A DNA stretch of 64,000 bases from Burkholderiales bacterium RIFCSPLOWO2_12_FULL_65_40 (lineage in GTDB: Bacteria > Pseudomonadota > Gammaproteobacteria > Burkholderiales > Burkholderiaceae_C): the NCBI GenBank assembly GCA_001770955.1, contig MESL01000041.1, positions 1 to 64,000 of the forward strand. The letters are read 5' to 3'. Positions within the stretch are counted from its first letter, which is position 1; every line of letters starts with the position of its first letter. Both the position numbers and the translations under genes were made by a program. A model generated the notes under the pieces. That model saw only the letters and a program-made list of their open reading frames with translations, searched no databases and was not told the origin of the DNA. Shown in pieces: positions 25,133-35,125 of this stretch.

Positions 25133-25219
25133 TTTCCGGGCTCTTCAAAGCCTGCAGGTCGCCGCTCCGTGCTGGAGGTCGGCCTGACTAGTCCTTGTCC
25201 GTGAGGTAAAAGCGCGATC

Positions 25220-27106
25220 ATGAACCGTTATCCGGTCTGGAAGTACGCGATCCTGGTGATCGCGCTGCTGGTGGGGGTGCTCTACACCCTGCCCAATTTC
25301 TTCGGAGAGGCGCCTGCGGTGCAGGTCTCTTCGGCCAAGGCCACCATCAAGGTCGATGCCGCCGTGCTGCAACGGGTGGAAGAGGCGCTCAAGGCCGCAG
25401 GCGTCAAGGCTGATTTCGTCAGCCTCGATGGCACCTCGGTGCGTGCCCGTTTCGATACGCCCGACAACCAGCTCAAGGCCAAGGACGCGATCCAGAAAGC
25501 CCTGGTGCCCGATGCGCAGGACCCGTCTTACATCGTTGCGCTGAACCTCATCTCGCGTTCGCCCACCTGGCTGACCGCGTTGCACGCACAGCCCATGTAC
25601 CTGGGGCTGGACCTGCGTGGCGGTGTGCACTTCATGCTGCAGGTGGACATGCAGGCGGCTCTGACCAAGAAGGCCGAGTCGTATGCGGGCGACCTGCGCA
25701 GCGCCCTGCGCGACAAGAACATCCGCCATGGCGGTATCAGCCGCGACGGCCAGTCCATCGATATCAGGGTGCGCGACGAAGCCACGCGCACGGCTACGGT
25801 CAACCTGATCACCGACCAGTTCCCCGACCTGCAGACCACGGTCACGCCCGATGGCGCCGAATTCAAGTTGCGCGCGAGCATCAAGCCCGAGGCCACGCGC
25901 CGCGTGCAGGAGCAGGCCCTCAAGCAGAACATCACCACGCTGCACAACCGGATCAACGAGCTCGGCGTGGCCGAGCCTGTGATCCAGCAGCAGGGCCTGG
26001 ACCGCATCGTCGTGCAGCTGCCCGGCGTGCAGGACACCGCCAAGGCCAAGGACATCCTGGGCCGTACCGCCACGCTGGAGGTTCGCTTGGTGGATGAGGG
26101 TACCGAGGCGCGCGCGGCGGAGGCCGGGCAGGGCCCGGTGCCGTTTGGCTCCGAGCGCTACCTGGACCGCAACAGCCTGCCCGTGATCGTCAAGAAGCAG
26201 GTCATCCTGACCGGTGAAAACCTCACCGATGCCCAGCCTGGTTTCGATGGCCAGACGCAGGAACCCACCGTCAACCTCACGCTCGACGCCAAGGGCGCAC
26301 GCATCTTCCGCGATGTCACGCGTGAGAACGTCAACAAGCGCATGGCCATCATCCTGTTCGAGAAGGGCAAGGGGGAGGTGGTGACGGCCCCCGTCATCCG
26401 CACCGAGATTGCCGGCGGCCGCGTGCAGATTTCGGGCCGCATGACCACCATGGAAGCCAACGACACGGCGCTGCTGCTGCGCGCCGGTTCGCTGGCCGCG
26501 CCCATGGAGATCATTGAGGAATTCACCATCGGCCCGAGCCTGGGTGCAGACAACATCGAGCGCGGCATCAACAGCGTCGTCTGGGGCATGCTGGCCATCG
26601 CGGCCTTCATGTGCGTGTATTACATGCTGTTTGGCGTGTTTTCCAGCATCGCGCTGGGGGTCAATGTGCTGATGCTGCTCGCTGTGCTGTCCATGCTGCA
26701 GGCCACGCTGACGTTGCCCGGCATTGCTGCCATGGCACTGGCCATTGGTGTGGCCATTGACTCGAATGTGCTGATCAACGAGCGCATCCGCGAGGAGCTG
26801 CGCGAGGGCGCCTCGCCCCAGATGGCCATTCATACCGGATACGAGCGGGCCTGGGCCACCATTCTCGACTCGAACGTCACCACCCTGATTGCCGGCCTGG
26901 CCTTGCTGGCTTTCGGCTCGGGGCCGGTGCGGGGTTTTGCCGTGGTGCACTGCCTCGGCATCCTGACCAGCATGTTCTCGGCCGTGTTTTTCTCGCGCGG
27001 TCTGGTCAATCTCTGGTATGGCGGCAAGAAAAAGCTCAAGAGCCTGTCCATCGGACAGATCTGGAAGCCAGAAGGCAACGGCAAGGCCGTGGCCAAGCCT
27101 GAATAA
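25220..27106 (+). CDS. secD: Protein translocase subunit SecD
   Basis: Inner-membrane RND-type protein that uses proton motive force to pull exported proteins into the periplasm. It has 628 residues. The N-terminal helix (~8-27) is followed by the large periplasmic P1 domain (LGLDLRGGVHFMLQVDM near 128; GVQDTAKAKDILGRTATLE near 270) and a C-terminal five-helix bundle with the proton-relay motif AIDSNVLINERIREEL. Length and motifs match E. coli SecD (615). It lies 87 bp after yajC and 12 bp before secF. Confidence 0.97.
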   Translation: MNRYPVWKYAILVIALLVGVLYTLPNFFGEAPAVQVSSAKATIKVDAAVLQRVEEALKAAGVKADFVSLDGTSVRARFDTPDNQLKAKDAIQKALVPDAQDPSYIVALNLISRSPTWLTALHAQPMYLGLDLRGGVHFMLQVDMQAALTKKAESYAGDLRSALRDKNIRHGGISRDGQSIDIRVRDEATRTATVNLITDQFPDLQTTVTPDGAEFKLRASIKPEATRRVQEQALKQNITTLHNRINELGVAEPVIQQQGLDRIVVQLPGVQDTAKAKDILGRTATLEVRLVDEGTEARAAEAGQGPVPFGSERYLDRNSLPVIVKKQVILTGENLTDAQPGFDGQTQEPTVNLTLDAKGARIFRDVTRENVNKRMAIILFEKGKGEVVTAPVIRTEIAGGRVQISGRMTTMEANDTALLLRAGSLAAPMEIIEEFTIGPSLGADNIERGINSVVWGMLAIAAFMCVYYMLFGVFSSIALGVNVLMLLAVLSMLQATLTLPGIAAMALAIGVAIDSNVLINERIREELREGASPQMAIHTGYERAWATILDSNVTTLIAGLALLAFGSGPVRGFAVVHCLGILTSMFSAVFFSRGLVNLWYGGKKKLKSLSIGQIWKPEGNGKAVAKPE

Positions 27107-27118
27107 AGGAGGAAGACC

Positions 27119-28072
27119 ATGGAGTTCTTCCGCATCAAAAAAGACATTCCCTTCATGAAGCACGCGTTGGTCTTCAACGCGATTTCCTTCATCACTTTCG
27201 CGCTGGCCGTGTTCTTCCTGTTTTCGCGCGGGCTGCACCTGTCGGTGGAGTTCACCGGGGGCACGGTTCTGGAGGTGGCTTACAGCCAGCCGGCCGAACT
27301 GGCCAAGGTGCGCAGCGCCGTGTCGGCGCTGGGCTATGCCGACGATGTGCAGGTGCAGAATTTCGGCACGGCACGCGACGTGATGATTCGCCTGCCGGTG
27401 CAAAAAGGGGTGACCTCGGCCCAGCAGAGCGAGCAGGTCATGGGCGCTCTTAAGGCGGCAGACCCCGGCGTGACGTTGCGTCGCACCGAGTTCGTCGGCC
27501 CGCAGGTGGGCGAGGAACTGGTGCATGGCGGTCTCATGGCCTTGGCCATGGTGATCGTGGGCATTGTCATCTACCTGGCGTTTCGCTTCGAGTGGAAGTT
27601 CGGTGTTGCAGCCATCATTGCCAATTTGCACGACGTGGTCATCATCCTGGGTTTCTTTGCCTTCTTCCAGTGGGAGTTTTCGCTGGCGGTGCTGGCCGCC
27701 GTGCTGGCGGTGCTGGGGTATTCGGTGAATGAGTCGGTGGTGATTTTTGACCGGATCCGCGAGGCTTTCCGCCGCTACCGCAAGATGACCACGCATGAAG
27801 TCATCGACCACGCCATCACCAGCACGATGAGCCGCACCATCATCACCCACGCTTCGACCGAAGCCATGGTGCTGTCCATGCTGTTCTTTGGCGGGCCGAG
27901 CCTGCACTACTTCGCGCTGGCGCTCACCATCGGCATCCTGTTCGGCATCTACTCTTCGGTTTTCGTGGCGGCCGCCATTGCCATGTGGCTGGGTGTCAAG
28001 CGCGAGGATCTCGTCAAGTCCACGCGCAAGGAAGGGGACCCGAACGACCCCAATGCGGGTGCGACGGTGTGA
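27119..28072 (+). CDS. secF: Protein translocase subunit SecF
   Basis: Partner of SecD in the inner membrane. It has 317 residues with six predicted membrane segments. The first (~15-35) is followed by the short periplasmic domain with LSVEFTGGTVLEV, then the helix bundle containing VLAVLGYSVNESVVIFDRIRE and the THASTEAMVLSMLFFGG region. An AGGAGG-type ribosome-binding site lies directly before the ATG. Completes the yajC-secD-secF set. Confidence 0.97.
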   Translation: MEFFRIKKDIPFMKHALVFNAISFITFALAVFFLFSRGLHLSVEFTGGTVLEVAYSQPAELAKVRSAVSALGYADDVQVQNFGTARDVMIRLPVQKGVTSAQQSEQVMGALKAADPGVTLRRTEFVGPQVGEELVHGGLMALAMVIVGIVIYLAFRFEWKFGVAAIIANLHDVVIILGFFAFFQWEFSLAVLAAVLAVLGYSVNESVVIFDRIREAFRRYRKMTTHEVIDHAITSTMSRTIITHASTEAMVLSMLFFGGPSLHYFALALTIGILFGIYSSVFVAAAIAMWLGVKREDLVKSTRKEGDPNDPNAGATV

Positions 28073-28105
28073 CCCATTGAGTGATTCCCGGGCTAATATC
28101 TCGGA

Positions 28106-30457
28106 ATGCACACACCCACGCCGCCGATCCATCCCCAGCGCAGGCTGGCTCGCCAGGTGCGCGAGCGGCTGGTGGAAGGGCTGTGCGCAGGCCTGACGGG
28201 TATCGACAAGGCCCTGATGGAGTTCTTGAACACGCTGATGTCCCAGACGGGGACCCAGCGTGAGATGCAGAATCGGCGCGACGCCTGGCAGAAATACCAG
28301 CAGTGCAGCGGCGCATGGCTCCGGGGAACGATGGAGGCCTGGCGCGAAGCGCTGACGGCGGCGCCTGTGGCGGCGCCTGCCGGTGCGGGAATGCGTATCC
28401 CCGAGCCCACGTTCGAGTTGGTCGATGACGACGTGGTCGAAAACAAGATTCTGGCATCGCGCATGGCTTTGCCTGTCCTGGAGCAGGTCAGTGCGGCCTT
28501 CGAGGCCCTGCGCCTGCGCGTCCAGGCCCTGGAGGGACAGGATCTTCCATCCACCGACATCCTGCGCCCGGAAGCCGTGGCCTTGCGGCTGGTGGACAGC
28601 TGGGGCAAGGCCGGATTGCCGCGCGAAGACCTGCAGACTGTGCTTGATCCCCTGCAGCGCGAGTTGGCGACGCTTCTGCAGACGGTCTACCAAGCCTGCA
28701 ACGATTCTTTGCAGAACCAGGGCATTGATGCAAAGCAGGATCTGCGCGTACGCCGCCCGCCGACGTCCGGGGCGGTAGGACTGCAGGCTGCACCGGCCTC
28801 GCGTGCATTGGAGCAATCACAGGAGGCCGTGGCTGCAGCCCGGGCCCGGGCGCAGGCTTCGGGGCGCGGACAGGTGGCTCCGATGATGGGGGGGCAGGGG
28901 CCTGCGTATGGCATGCCGCCATCGGCCACCGGCATGGTCGGAATGTCGGGTATGACACCGCTGGCCCGCGCGCGCCAGCGGGCCCATGGTGTGATGGGGC
29001 AGCTGCGACGCCTGCTGACCCAGCCGGCCACGGGGTTCGACATGGTGAATGCGCCACCCGCGTCGGCGGCACTGGCCCATGCGCTGGCGGCCCATCGTGT
29101 GCAGGCCGAGACCTACTACAGCACCGTGGGCGGGGCTGTGGTCGAGGACTACAGCCCCGCCGCCGTGGTGCAGCTTGCTGGGGTGGTGCGCAATCGCGCC
29201 ACCGAGTTCAAGAAAAAAGCCGACACCCAGGGCGAAAAAGCCATTATCGAGGTGGTGGCGCTGATGTTTCAGAGCATCCTGGCCGAAGATCGCATTCCAC
29301 CGGCCGTGCGGGTGTGGTTTGCTCGGCTGCAGGTTCCGGTGTTGCGCGTGGCGCTGGCCGAGCCGGAATTTTTCAGCAACCTGAACCACCCGGCACGGCA
29401 GCTCATCGACCGCATGGGTTCGTGCGCCCTGGGGTTTGACGCGACCTCCATCACGGGCAGTGCGCTTGAAGCCGAGATCAAGCGCATCGTGCAGGTGATC
29501 GAACAGTATCCCGAGACCGGGCGGCGCGTGTTCCAGCTGGTGTACGACGAGTTCGAAAAATTCCTGGCCAAGTTCCTCACGGAAAAGCAGGCGACCTCGC
29601 GCCTTGTGAGTGTGGCGCAGCAGGTCGAGCAGAAGGAAACGCTGGCCATTCAATACACCATCGAGTTGCGCACCATGCTCAAGGACATGCCGGTGCGCGA
29701 CGAAATCCGCGAGTTTCTCTTCAAGACCTGGGCCGAGGTGCTGGCGCTGTCGGCGGTGCGTGAAGGTCCACAGCATGCCGACACGATTGCATTCAAGCGG
29801 ACGGCCGCCGATCTGGTGTGGGCGGCCAGCGCCAAGCCCAACCGCAGCGAGCGTGCCCAGGTCATCCAGAGTCTGCCCGCATTGTTGCAGCGGCTGCGCC
29901 AGGGGCTGGCGCTCATGGGCATCACGGGGGCCGCGCAGGATGCCCAGATCAAGGCGCTCACGGATACCCTGGCTGAAGCATTCCTGTCGAAGACTGCCGC
30001 CATTCCGATGGAGCACATCGAGGCGATGGCCAAGCGGCTGGAAAACCTGGAAGATTTTATCGGCGACGCCGACATGGGAGACTTGCCGCTGGATGCCGAG
30101 AGTATCGAAATGATGACTGGTATCGATGCTTCGGCCATCCATGTCGTGGCCGACAACGGGGCGCCGGTGGACGACGCCATGGTGACCTGGGCCCAGGAGC
30201 TTCAATTGGGCAACTGGTTCACGCTGGATCACAACGGGTCGAGCAACCAGGTGCAATATGCCTGGCACAGCCAGCGCAAGCAGCTGCATCTGTTCGCAGC
30301 GACCGATGGCCGCAGCTACCTCATCCAGTTGCGCCGCCTGGGGGCGTATTTGCAGGCCGGTCTGCTGGTGGCTCGTGAGGAAGAAGGACTGACGGTACGC
30401 GCCACACGCGACGCACTGGCCAAACTCAACGCCAATCCGGAGCGTCTGCTCGGTTGA
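28106..30457 (+). CDS. DUF1631 family protein
   Basis: Large, probably cytoplasmic protein of 783 residues; no signal peptide or membrane helix. It matches my memory of the DUF1631 family, found in beta- and gammaproteobacteria, function unknown. The first ~300 residues are helical with a low-complexity Gly/Met/Ala stretch (~255-285). The middle ~380-640 is helical and conserved-looking (AEPEFFSNLNHPARQLIDRMG). The C-terminal ~695-760 (LQLGNWFTLDHNGSSNQVQY, then LHLFAATDGRSYLIQLRRLG) resembles a PilZ-like beta-barrel, hinting at cyclic-di-GMP binding, but the canonical RxxxR motif is not evident. Convergent with dprA. Confidence 0.85.
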   Translation: MHTPTPPIHPQRRLARQVRERLVEGLCAGLTGIDKALMEFLNTLMSQTGTQREMQNRRDAWQKYQQCSGAWLRGTMEAWREALTAAPVAAPAGAGMRIPEPTFELVDDDVVENKILASRMALPVLEQVSAAFEALRLRVQALEGQDLPSTDILRPEAVALRLVDSWGKAGLPREDLQTVLDPLQRELATLLQTVYQACNDSLQNQGIDAKQDLRVRRPPTSGAVGLQAAPASRALEQSQEAVAAARARAQASGRGQVAPMMGGQGPAYGMPPSATGMVGMSGMTPLARARQRAHGVMGQLRRLLTQPATGFDMVNAPPASAALAHALAAHRVQAETYYSTVGGAVVEDYSPAAVVQLAGVVRNRATEFKKKADTQGEKAIIEVVALMFQSILAEDRIPPAVRVWFARLQVPVLRVALAEPEFFSNLNHPARQLIDRMGSCALGFDATSITGSALEAEIKRIVQVIEQYPETGRRVFQLVYDEFEKFLAKFLTEKQATSRLVSVAQQVEQKETLAIQYTIELRTMLKDMPVRDEIREFLFKTWAEVLALSAVREGPQHADTIAFKRTAADLVWAASAKPNRSERAQVIQSLPALLQRLRQGLALMGITGAAQDAQIKALTDTLAEAFLSKTAAIPMEHIEAMAKRLENLEDFIGDADMGDLPLDAESIEMMTGIDASAIHVVADNGAPVDDAMVTWAQELQLGNWFTLDHNGSSNQVQYAWHSQRKQLHLFAATDGRSYLIQLRRLGAYLQAGLLVAREEEGLTVRATRDALAKLNANPERLLG

Positions 30458-30503
30458 TCTGCGGGTGGGGGGGGGCGGCGTTTTGCCGGGCCGAATTCGA
30501 GGG

Positions 30504-31664
30504 TCAGGCCAGGCCCATGCGCTGGAACAGTCCACCGGGGAGCCGCCCGACCAGTCCTGCCAATTCCAGTTCCAGCAATTGCACCTGCAAGCGTGCGGTA
30601 TCCAGTCCGCTTCGCGCCTGCAAGGCATCCAGACCGATGGGGTCAAATCCCATGGCCTCCAGCAGAGAGTGGTGCATCGTGTCCCCCATTGCCGGGGTGG
30701 CCGAGGGCGCGGTCGTTGGTGGCTGCGATGCAGCAGGCCAATGGAGCTCTTCCATCACATCCTGTGCCGATTCCACCAGCTTGGCCCCTTGGCGAATGAG
30801 GGCGTGGCACCCGCGTGACTGGATGGCGTGAATGGATCCCGGGATCGCGAAGACTTCGCGCCCTTGCTCGCTGGCCAGTCGCGCTGTGATCAGCGAGCCG
30901 GAGGCAGGAGCCGCCTCCACCACCAGCGTTCCCTGGGACAGGCCGGAGATGATCCGGTTGCGCTTAGGGAAATTGCCCGGCAGGGGAGGGGTTCCCAGCG
31001 GGTATTCGCTGACCAGCAGACCCTGTGCGGCGATGCGGTGCGCCAGGTCAAGATGGCGGCTGGGATACACACGGTCCAGCCCGGTGCCGACCACGGCGAT
31101 GGTGGCAGGCGTGGCGTCATCGTCCGCACCTGCGGCCAGCGCGCCCTCATGGGCGGCCGCATCAATACCGAGGGCCAGCCCCGACACGATGGTCAAACCC
31201 GCACTGCGCAGGGCGCGGGCAAACTGCCGGGCATTGTCCTGACCCTGCGGCGTGGGGTTGCGGCTGCCGACCATGGCCAGGCAGCGCATTCCTGCCAGGG
31301 CACCCGGCACCATGAAGCGCGGTGCACCCAGAAGATACAACAGCAAGGGTGGGTCATCGGTGTCCAGCAGCGTGGCCGGATACAGCGGATGCCCCAGCGG
31401 CGCGACGGCCCGCACCGGTGCGCCACTGGCTTGCGCCTCCTGCAGCCATTGCCAGGTGGCGTCAACGAGTGCAACCAGGGTTTCCGGTGGCGAGAGCAGT
31501 GCGCTGGCCTGGTGTGCGGTGACGCAGGCCTGGAGCGCCTGTGGCGACTGCTCGAAAATGCGTTGCGGCCAACCGAACGCCACCAGAAGGCGCCGCGCTG
31601 CCGTGCCGCCGACCCCCGGGGTGAGCGTCAGCCGCAGCCAGGCTGCAAGTTCATCGCGTTCCAT
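30504..31664 (-). CDS. dprA: DNA-processing protein DprA
   Basis: Cytosolic protein that loads RecA on incoming single-stranded DNA during natural transformation. It has 386 residues. An N-terminal SAM-like region (LRLTLTPGVGGTAARRLL) is followed by the Rossmann-like DprA domain (~125-305) with VGSRNPTPQGQDNARQFAR, the SGLALGIDAAAH signature and FPKRNRIISGLSQGTLVVEA. A C-terminal winged helix is at ~325-380. Start 31664 (MERDELAAWLRL) fits the family; the longer start 31691 adds nine residues. It follows the LysM gene on the same strand, an order I remember as common in betaproteobacteria. Confidence 0.94.
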   Translation of the reverse strand: MERDELAAWLRLTLTPGVGGTAARRLLVAFGWPQRIFEQSPQALQACVTAHQASALLSPPETLVALVDATWQWLQEAQASGAPVRAVAPLGHPLYPATLLDTDDPPLLLYLLGAPRFMVPGALAGMRCLAMVGSRNPTPQGQDNARQFARALRSAGLTIVSGLALGIDAAAHEGALAAGADDDATPATIAVVGTGLDRVYPSRHLDLAHRIAAQGLLVSEYPLGTPPLPGNFPKRNRIISGLSQGTLVVEAAPASGSLITARLASEQGREVFAIPGSIHAIQSRGCHALIRQGAKLVESAQDVMEELHWPAASQPPTTAPSATPAMGDTMHHSLLEAMGFDPIGLDALQARSGLDTARLQVQLLELELAGLVGRLPGGLFQRMGLA

Positions 31665-31718
31665 CGGGGATATGCGTCCCACCCTGCGCATGTGGCGCCG
31701 GGCGAACTGGCGGATCGG

Positions 31719-32921
31719 TTATTGCGGATTGACCAGACGGTCGCCCACCCGGACAGGGGTGCTGACGTCCAGAATGAGCGCATAGGCCACGCGGTCGAAT
31801 GTCCGGAACACCATGACCACACCATTGCTTTCGCTGGGGAGTTTGATCTCCGAGCGTTGCTCTGCGGTGGTGTCACGGATGCGGCTTCCTTTGGTCAGCA
31901 GGTTGAGGACATGACCGACCTCGATGCCATCCTGAGTGCCACGATTGATGGCAATCACATTGTTCTGGGCTGCATTGGCGACGGCTGAACTGCCATAGAT
32001 GGAGACCACCCGGGCGTCCACATCGACGCCCGGGGCGTGGGGAACGTAGCTGGTAAAGGTGCGTGGCGGGGAAGGCAGCAGCCGGTCGCCTGCACGGATC
32101 TCTTCCTTGATGGAGGTGATGTCGAGGGTGGCCGGGACGTAATCGGAGGTGATGCCGCCCTTGCCGTTGGCGCTGTCTTCGTAGCCTTCGCCGCGCACCA
32201 TCACGGCTTTGCCGAGATACTGCGCTTCGTACCCGAGGACGTCCCCGGTCATCGGGTCCTTCAGCGCGACGGCATTGCGAAAAATGCGGTACTGGCGTGG
32301 TTCGCCGGGCTCGGCCCGCATCGGGCTGGCGGCGTCTGCGCGCGCATAGATGCGGTCATTGGCCGACATCAGCACGCGGTCTTCCGTGGTGCCCACAATG
32401 CGTGGGGCCTGGCTCAAGGTATCGGCATCCACCACCAGGGGTTCCGCCAGGAAGGGTTCGATCAGGTGGGATTTCAGCGTGGGAAGAGCCGATTCCGACA
32501 AGCTGTTGCTGCGCGTCCGTGGAGAGACGCGCACGGTTTCGAGCGCTCCAGGGGCACTGGTGCGCAGACGCGCAAAACCGCCCGTCTTTTCGAGATGGAG
32601 GGTTTGCCCCGGAAAGATGAGATGCGGATTTCGAATGGCTTGCAGGTTCATGCCCCAGAGTTCCGGCCAGCGCCAGGGGCGCTTGAGGTACATGCCGGAA
32701 ATGCCCCAGAGCGTGTCGCCACTTTTGACGATGTAGGTATCCGGTGCATCGGGGGACAGTTCGGCCAATGGCACGCCCTGCGCCGCGACCTGTTCGGCCG
32801 TAGCGCGCTGGCTGTGGGTGACGGGATGGCCTTGTGCCAAGGCCAGAGGGCTGGCCAATGCGGCGCAGATGAGGGTGACGGCACCCCATGTTGCCCGTTG
32901 CAGACCGGAGAATGCCGCCAT
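31719..32921 (-). CDS. LysM-domain periplasmic protein
   Basis: Exported protein of 400 residues with a signal peptide ending near LALAQG (~31) and one LysM peptidoglycan-binding domain at ~58-108 (YIVKSGDTLWGISGMYLKRP, WPELWGMNLQAIRNPHLIFPGQTLHL). The remaining ~290 residues are beta-rich, without a catalytic motif I recognise. Start 32921 follows AGGA at correct spacing; 32942 (MHQNRND) is an alternative with a GGGGG upstream. Divergent from def and upstream of dprA. It may aid envelope maintenance, but no specific role can be read. Confidence 0.9.
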   Translation of the reverse strand: MAAFSGLQRATWGAVTLICAALASPLALAQGHPVTHSQRATAEQVAAQGVPLAELSPDAPDTYIVKSGDTLWGISGMYLKRPWRWPELWGMNLQAIRNPHLIFPGQTLHLEKTGGFARLRTSAPGALETVRVSPRTRSNSLSESALPTLKSHLIEPFLAEPLVVDADTLSQAPRIVGTTEDRVLMSANDRIYARADAASPMRAEPGEPRQYRIFRNAVALKDPMTGDVLGYEAQYLGKAVMVRGEGYEDSANGKGGITSDYVPATLDITSIKEEIRAGDRLLPSPPRTFTSYVPHAPGVDVDARVVSIYGSSAVANAAQNNVIAINRGTQDGIEVGHVLNLLTKGSRIRDTTAEQRSEIKLPSESNGVVMVFRTFDRVAYALILDVSTPVRVGDRLVNPQ

Positions 32922-33122
32922 ATCGTTCCTGTTTTGATGCATTGCTGAATGCCCCCTCGCTGGCGCCACAATGCACCGCGCAGAGCGGTGAATGCGGCGA
33001 AATTCATTACAAACCAACTGAGATTCTCTGCTCAAGCCCTTGATTCGGCAATGATTATTGGATAAGGCGGCTGCACTGGGCTGAAAAAGTGGCGAAAATA
33101 GCGACATCTTTTTGGCGCGTCC

Positions 33123-33632
33123 ATGGCAATTCTTCCCATTCTTTGTTATCCCGACCCCCGTCTGCACATCGTGGCAAAACCTGTGCAGGCGGTGGATGAT
33201 CGTGTTCGCCGCCTGGTGTCGGACATGCTGGAAACCATGTACGACGCCCACGGCATTGGTCTTGCGGCCACGCAGATCGACGTGCACGAGCGCATCGTCG
33301 TCATCGATGTCTCCGAGGAGCGCAACGAGCCGCTGGTGTTGATCAATCCGGAGATTGTCTGGTTCAGTGCCGAGAAGCATCGGGGGGATGAAGGCTGCCT
33401 GTCGGTGCCCGGGATCTACGATGGGGTCGAGCGTTCAGCCGCCGTGCATGTGCGGGCCATGGACGCCCACGGGCAATCGCGCACGATCGAGGCCACTGAA
33501 CTGCTGGCCGTCTGCGTCCAGCACGAGCTGGACCACCTGCTGGGCAAGGTGTTTGTCGAATACCTCTCTCCCCTCAAGCGCAACCGCATCAAATCCAAGA
33601 TGCTCAAGCGCCAGCGCGAGGATCGCCCATGA
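33123..33632 (+). CDS. def: Peptide deformylase
   Basis: Removes the N-formyl group from nascent proteins. It has 169 residues with all three family motifs: GIGLAATQI (~45-53), EGCLSVPG (~88-95; the Cys is a metal ligand) and QHELDHLLG (~132-140; two His ligands and the catalytic Glu). It is the first gene of def-lipoprotein-fmt, so deformylase and formyltransferase are co-transcribed. Confidence 0.97.
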   Translation: MAILPILCYPDPRLHIVAKPVQAVDDRVRRLVSDMLETMYDAHGIGLAATQIDVHERIVVIDVSEERNEPLVLINPEIVWFSAEKHRGDEGCLSVPGIYDGVERSAAVHVRAMDAHGQSRTIEATELLAVCVQHELDHLLGKVFVEYLSPLKRNRIKSKMLKRQREDRP

Positions 33633-34117
33633 GTTCCATCCAGCGCCCGGTCGTTGGAGCTGCGGCTGTTCTGGTGCTGTGCGCCCTGCTATCGGGTTGT
33701 GCGACCTCCAGCGATGTATCGCCCGGCGCGACCGTTGACGACGTGTTGGCACGCTGGGGGGCGCCGTGGGCGACCTATCAGCTGCCCGTGGGGCAGCGGC
33801 TGCTGTACCGTCCGCAGGCAGGGCAGGTGCAGAGTCTGGACTTTGATGCATCGGGGCGGCTTGTGGCCAGGGAGCAGGTGCTGGCCCGTCAGAAGCTGGA
33901 GGGCATCACGGTCGGCCAGTGGCGGGCCGCCGACCTCCAGCAAACCTTCGGGCCACCCGCTCGCCGCGCAGCCGATGGCGAGAAGGGGAGTGTCTGGACC
34001 TACTTCTTCCAAGAATACGGGGTGCATCGGCTGGTACGCATCCACCTGGATGCCGCCGGGGTGGTGGTTCGCACGGAGTTTGCGGATGATCCGGCGGCCG
34101 ACCAGCGCTACCGCTGA
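33629..34117 (+). CDS. BamE/SmpA-like lipoprotein of unknown function
   Basis: Predicted lipoprotein of 162 residues with signal peptide and lipobox LLSGC (Cys ~25). The mature part appears to hold two related units: [19 protein letters not shown] with LDFDASGRL, and [17 protein letters not shown] with IHLDAAGVV. Each is a helix followed by short strands, as in the OmlA/BamE fold. It overlaps def by four bases and lies 18 bp before fmt, so it is co-expressed with the formyl-methionine cycle genes, an unexpected partner for an envelope lipoprotein. Function unknown. Confidence 0.85.
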   Translation: MSSIQRPVVGAAAVLVLCALLSGCATSSDVSPGATVDDVLARWGAPWATYQLPVGQRLLYRPQAGQVQSLDFDASGRLVAREQVLARQKLEGITVGQWRAADLQQTFGPPARRAADGEKGSVWTYFFQEYGVHRLVRIHLDAAGVVVRTEFADDPAADQRYR

Positions 34118-34135
34118 ACACCGTTTCCTGCGCCC

Positions 34136-35125
34136 ATGAGCTTGAAAGTCATCTTCGCCGGGACACCGGAGTTTGCCCGCATGGCCCTGAAGACGCTGAT
34201 CGAGGCCGGCTATCCGGTGCCTTTGGTGTTGACCCAGCCAGACCGTCCTGCCGGGCGAGGCATGAAGCTGCAGGCATCACCCGTCAAACAGCATGCGCTG
34301 GAGCATGGCATTCCCGTCGTGCAGCCGCGCAGCCTGCGGCTGGAGGGCAAGTATCCCGAAGATGCGGCACAGGCACGCGCCGCCATTGCGGCAGCCCAGG
34401 CCGATGTCATGGTGGTGGCTGCCTATGGCCTGATTCTTCCCCAGTGGGTGCTGGACGCGCCACCCAGAGGATGCTTGAACATTCACGCCAGCCTGTTGCC
34501 GCGCTGGCGAGGGGCGGCCCCCATTCACCGCGCCATCGAGGCGGGTGACGAACAGACGGGCGTGACCATCATGCAGATGGATGCGGGTCTGGATACCGGC
34601 GACATGCTGCTGCGGGAGGCCGTGGACATCCTGCCTCAGGATACGACAGCCGTCCTGCACGACCGGCTTGCAACCCTCGGGGGGCGGCTCATTGTGCAGG
34701 CGCTGCAGCAGGCGGAGCGCGGTGAACTGGCGCGTGTGCCGCAGCCCCGGGAGGGCGTGACCTATGCGCACAAGATTGAAAAGGCCGAAAGCCTGGTCGA
34801 CTGGTCCCGGCCGGCCGAAGAAATCGCCCGCCGCATTCGAGCGTTCGATCCGTTTCCTGGTGCCAGCACCGTCCTGGGGCCGGAGGTCATCAAGCTCTGG
34901 GCTTGCAAAATTGATAGCTGTCAGCGCATGACGGACGTGCGTTGTGGCCATATTTTGTCTGTAGATGACACGGGCGTCCTGGTGGCATGCGGCGAGGGCG
35001 CACTGCGCCTGACCATGATGCAGCGCTCCGGGGGCAAGCGCCTGGCAGCCGCTGATTTTCTGCACGGATTCGACCTCCGCCCGGGCATGGTGCTCGGCGT
35101 ACCTGCGGCTGGAGCGGGCGGGTGA
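34136..35125 (+). CDS. fmt: Methionyl-tRNA formyltransferase
   Basis: Formylates initiator Met-tRNA using 10-formyl-tetrahydrofolate. It has 329 residues (E. coli 315). The catalytic domain shows [13 protein letters not shown] at the start, the [20 protein letters not shown] signature (Asn/His catalytic) and [13 protein letters not shown]. The C-terminal OB domain includes a stretch ~256-277 ([19 protein letters not shown]) encoded by a dispersed repeat at 34901-34964, although overall length there stays close to the E. coli enzyme. Third gene of the def operon; overlaps the azlC-like gene by 4 bp. Confidence 0.96.
   Translation: MSLKVIFAGTPEFARMALKTLIEAGYPVPLVLTQPDRPAGRGMKLQASPVKQHALEHGIPVVQPRSLRLEGKYPEDAAQARAAIAAAQADVMVVAAYGLILPQWVLDAPPRGCLNIHASLLPRWRGAAPIHRAIEAGDEQTGVTIMQMDAGLDTGDMLLREAVDILPQDTTAVLHDRLATLGGRLIVQALQQAERGELARVPQPREGVTYAHKIEKAESLVDWSRPAEEIARRIRAFDPFPGASTVLGPEVIKLWACKIDSCQRMTDVRCGHILSVDDTGVLVACGEGALRLTMMQRSGGKRLAAADFLHGFDLRPGMVLGVPAAGAGG
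34901..34964 (+). repeat. Dispersed quasi-palindromic repeat, copy 5 (inside fmt)
   Basis: Reads GCTTGCAAAATTGATAGCTG, TCAGCGCATGACGG, then TTGTGGCCATATTTTGTC. The left half is well conserved and the right half degenerate. It is in frame within the OB-domain part of fmt. Confidence 0.55.

Noticed and set aside
28840-28960. Gly/Met-rich low-complexity stretch in the DUF1631 gene as a tandem repeat array
   Set aside because: No repeating DNA unit is visible; it is compositional bias in a linker.
30458-30503. Terminator between the convergent DUF1631 and dprA genes
   Set aside because: Only a G9 run and no hairpin with T tract on either strand.
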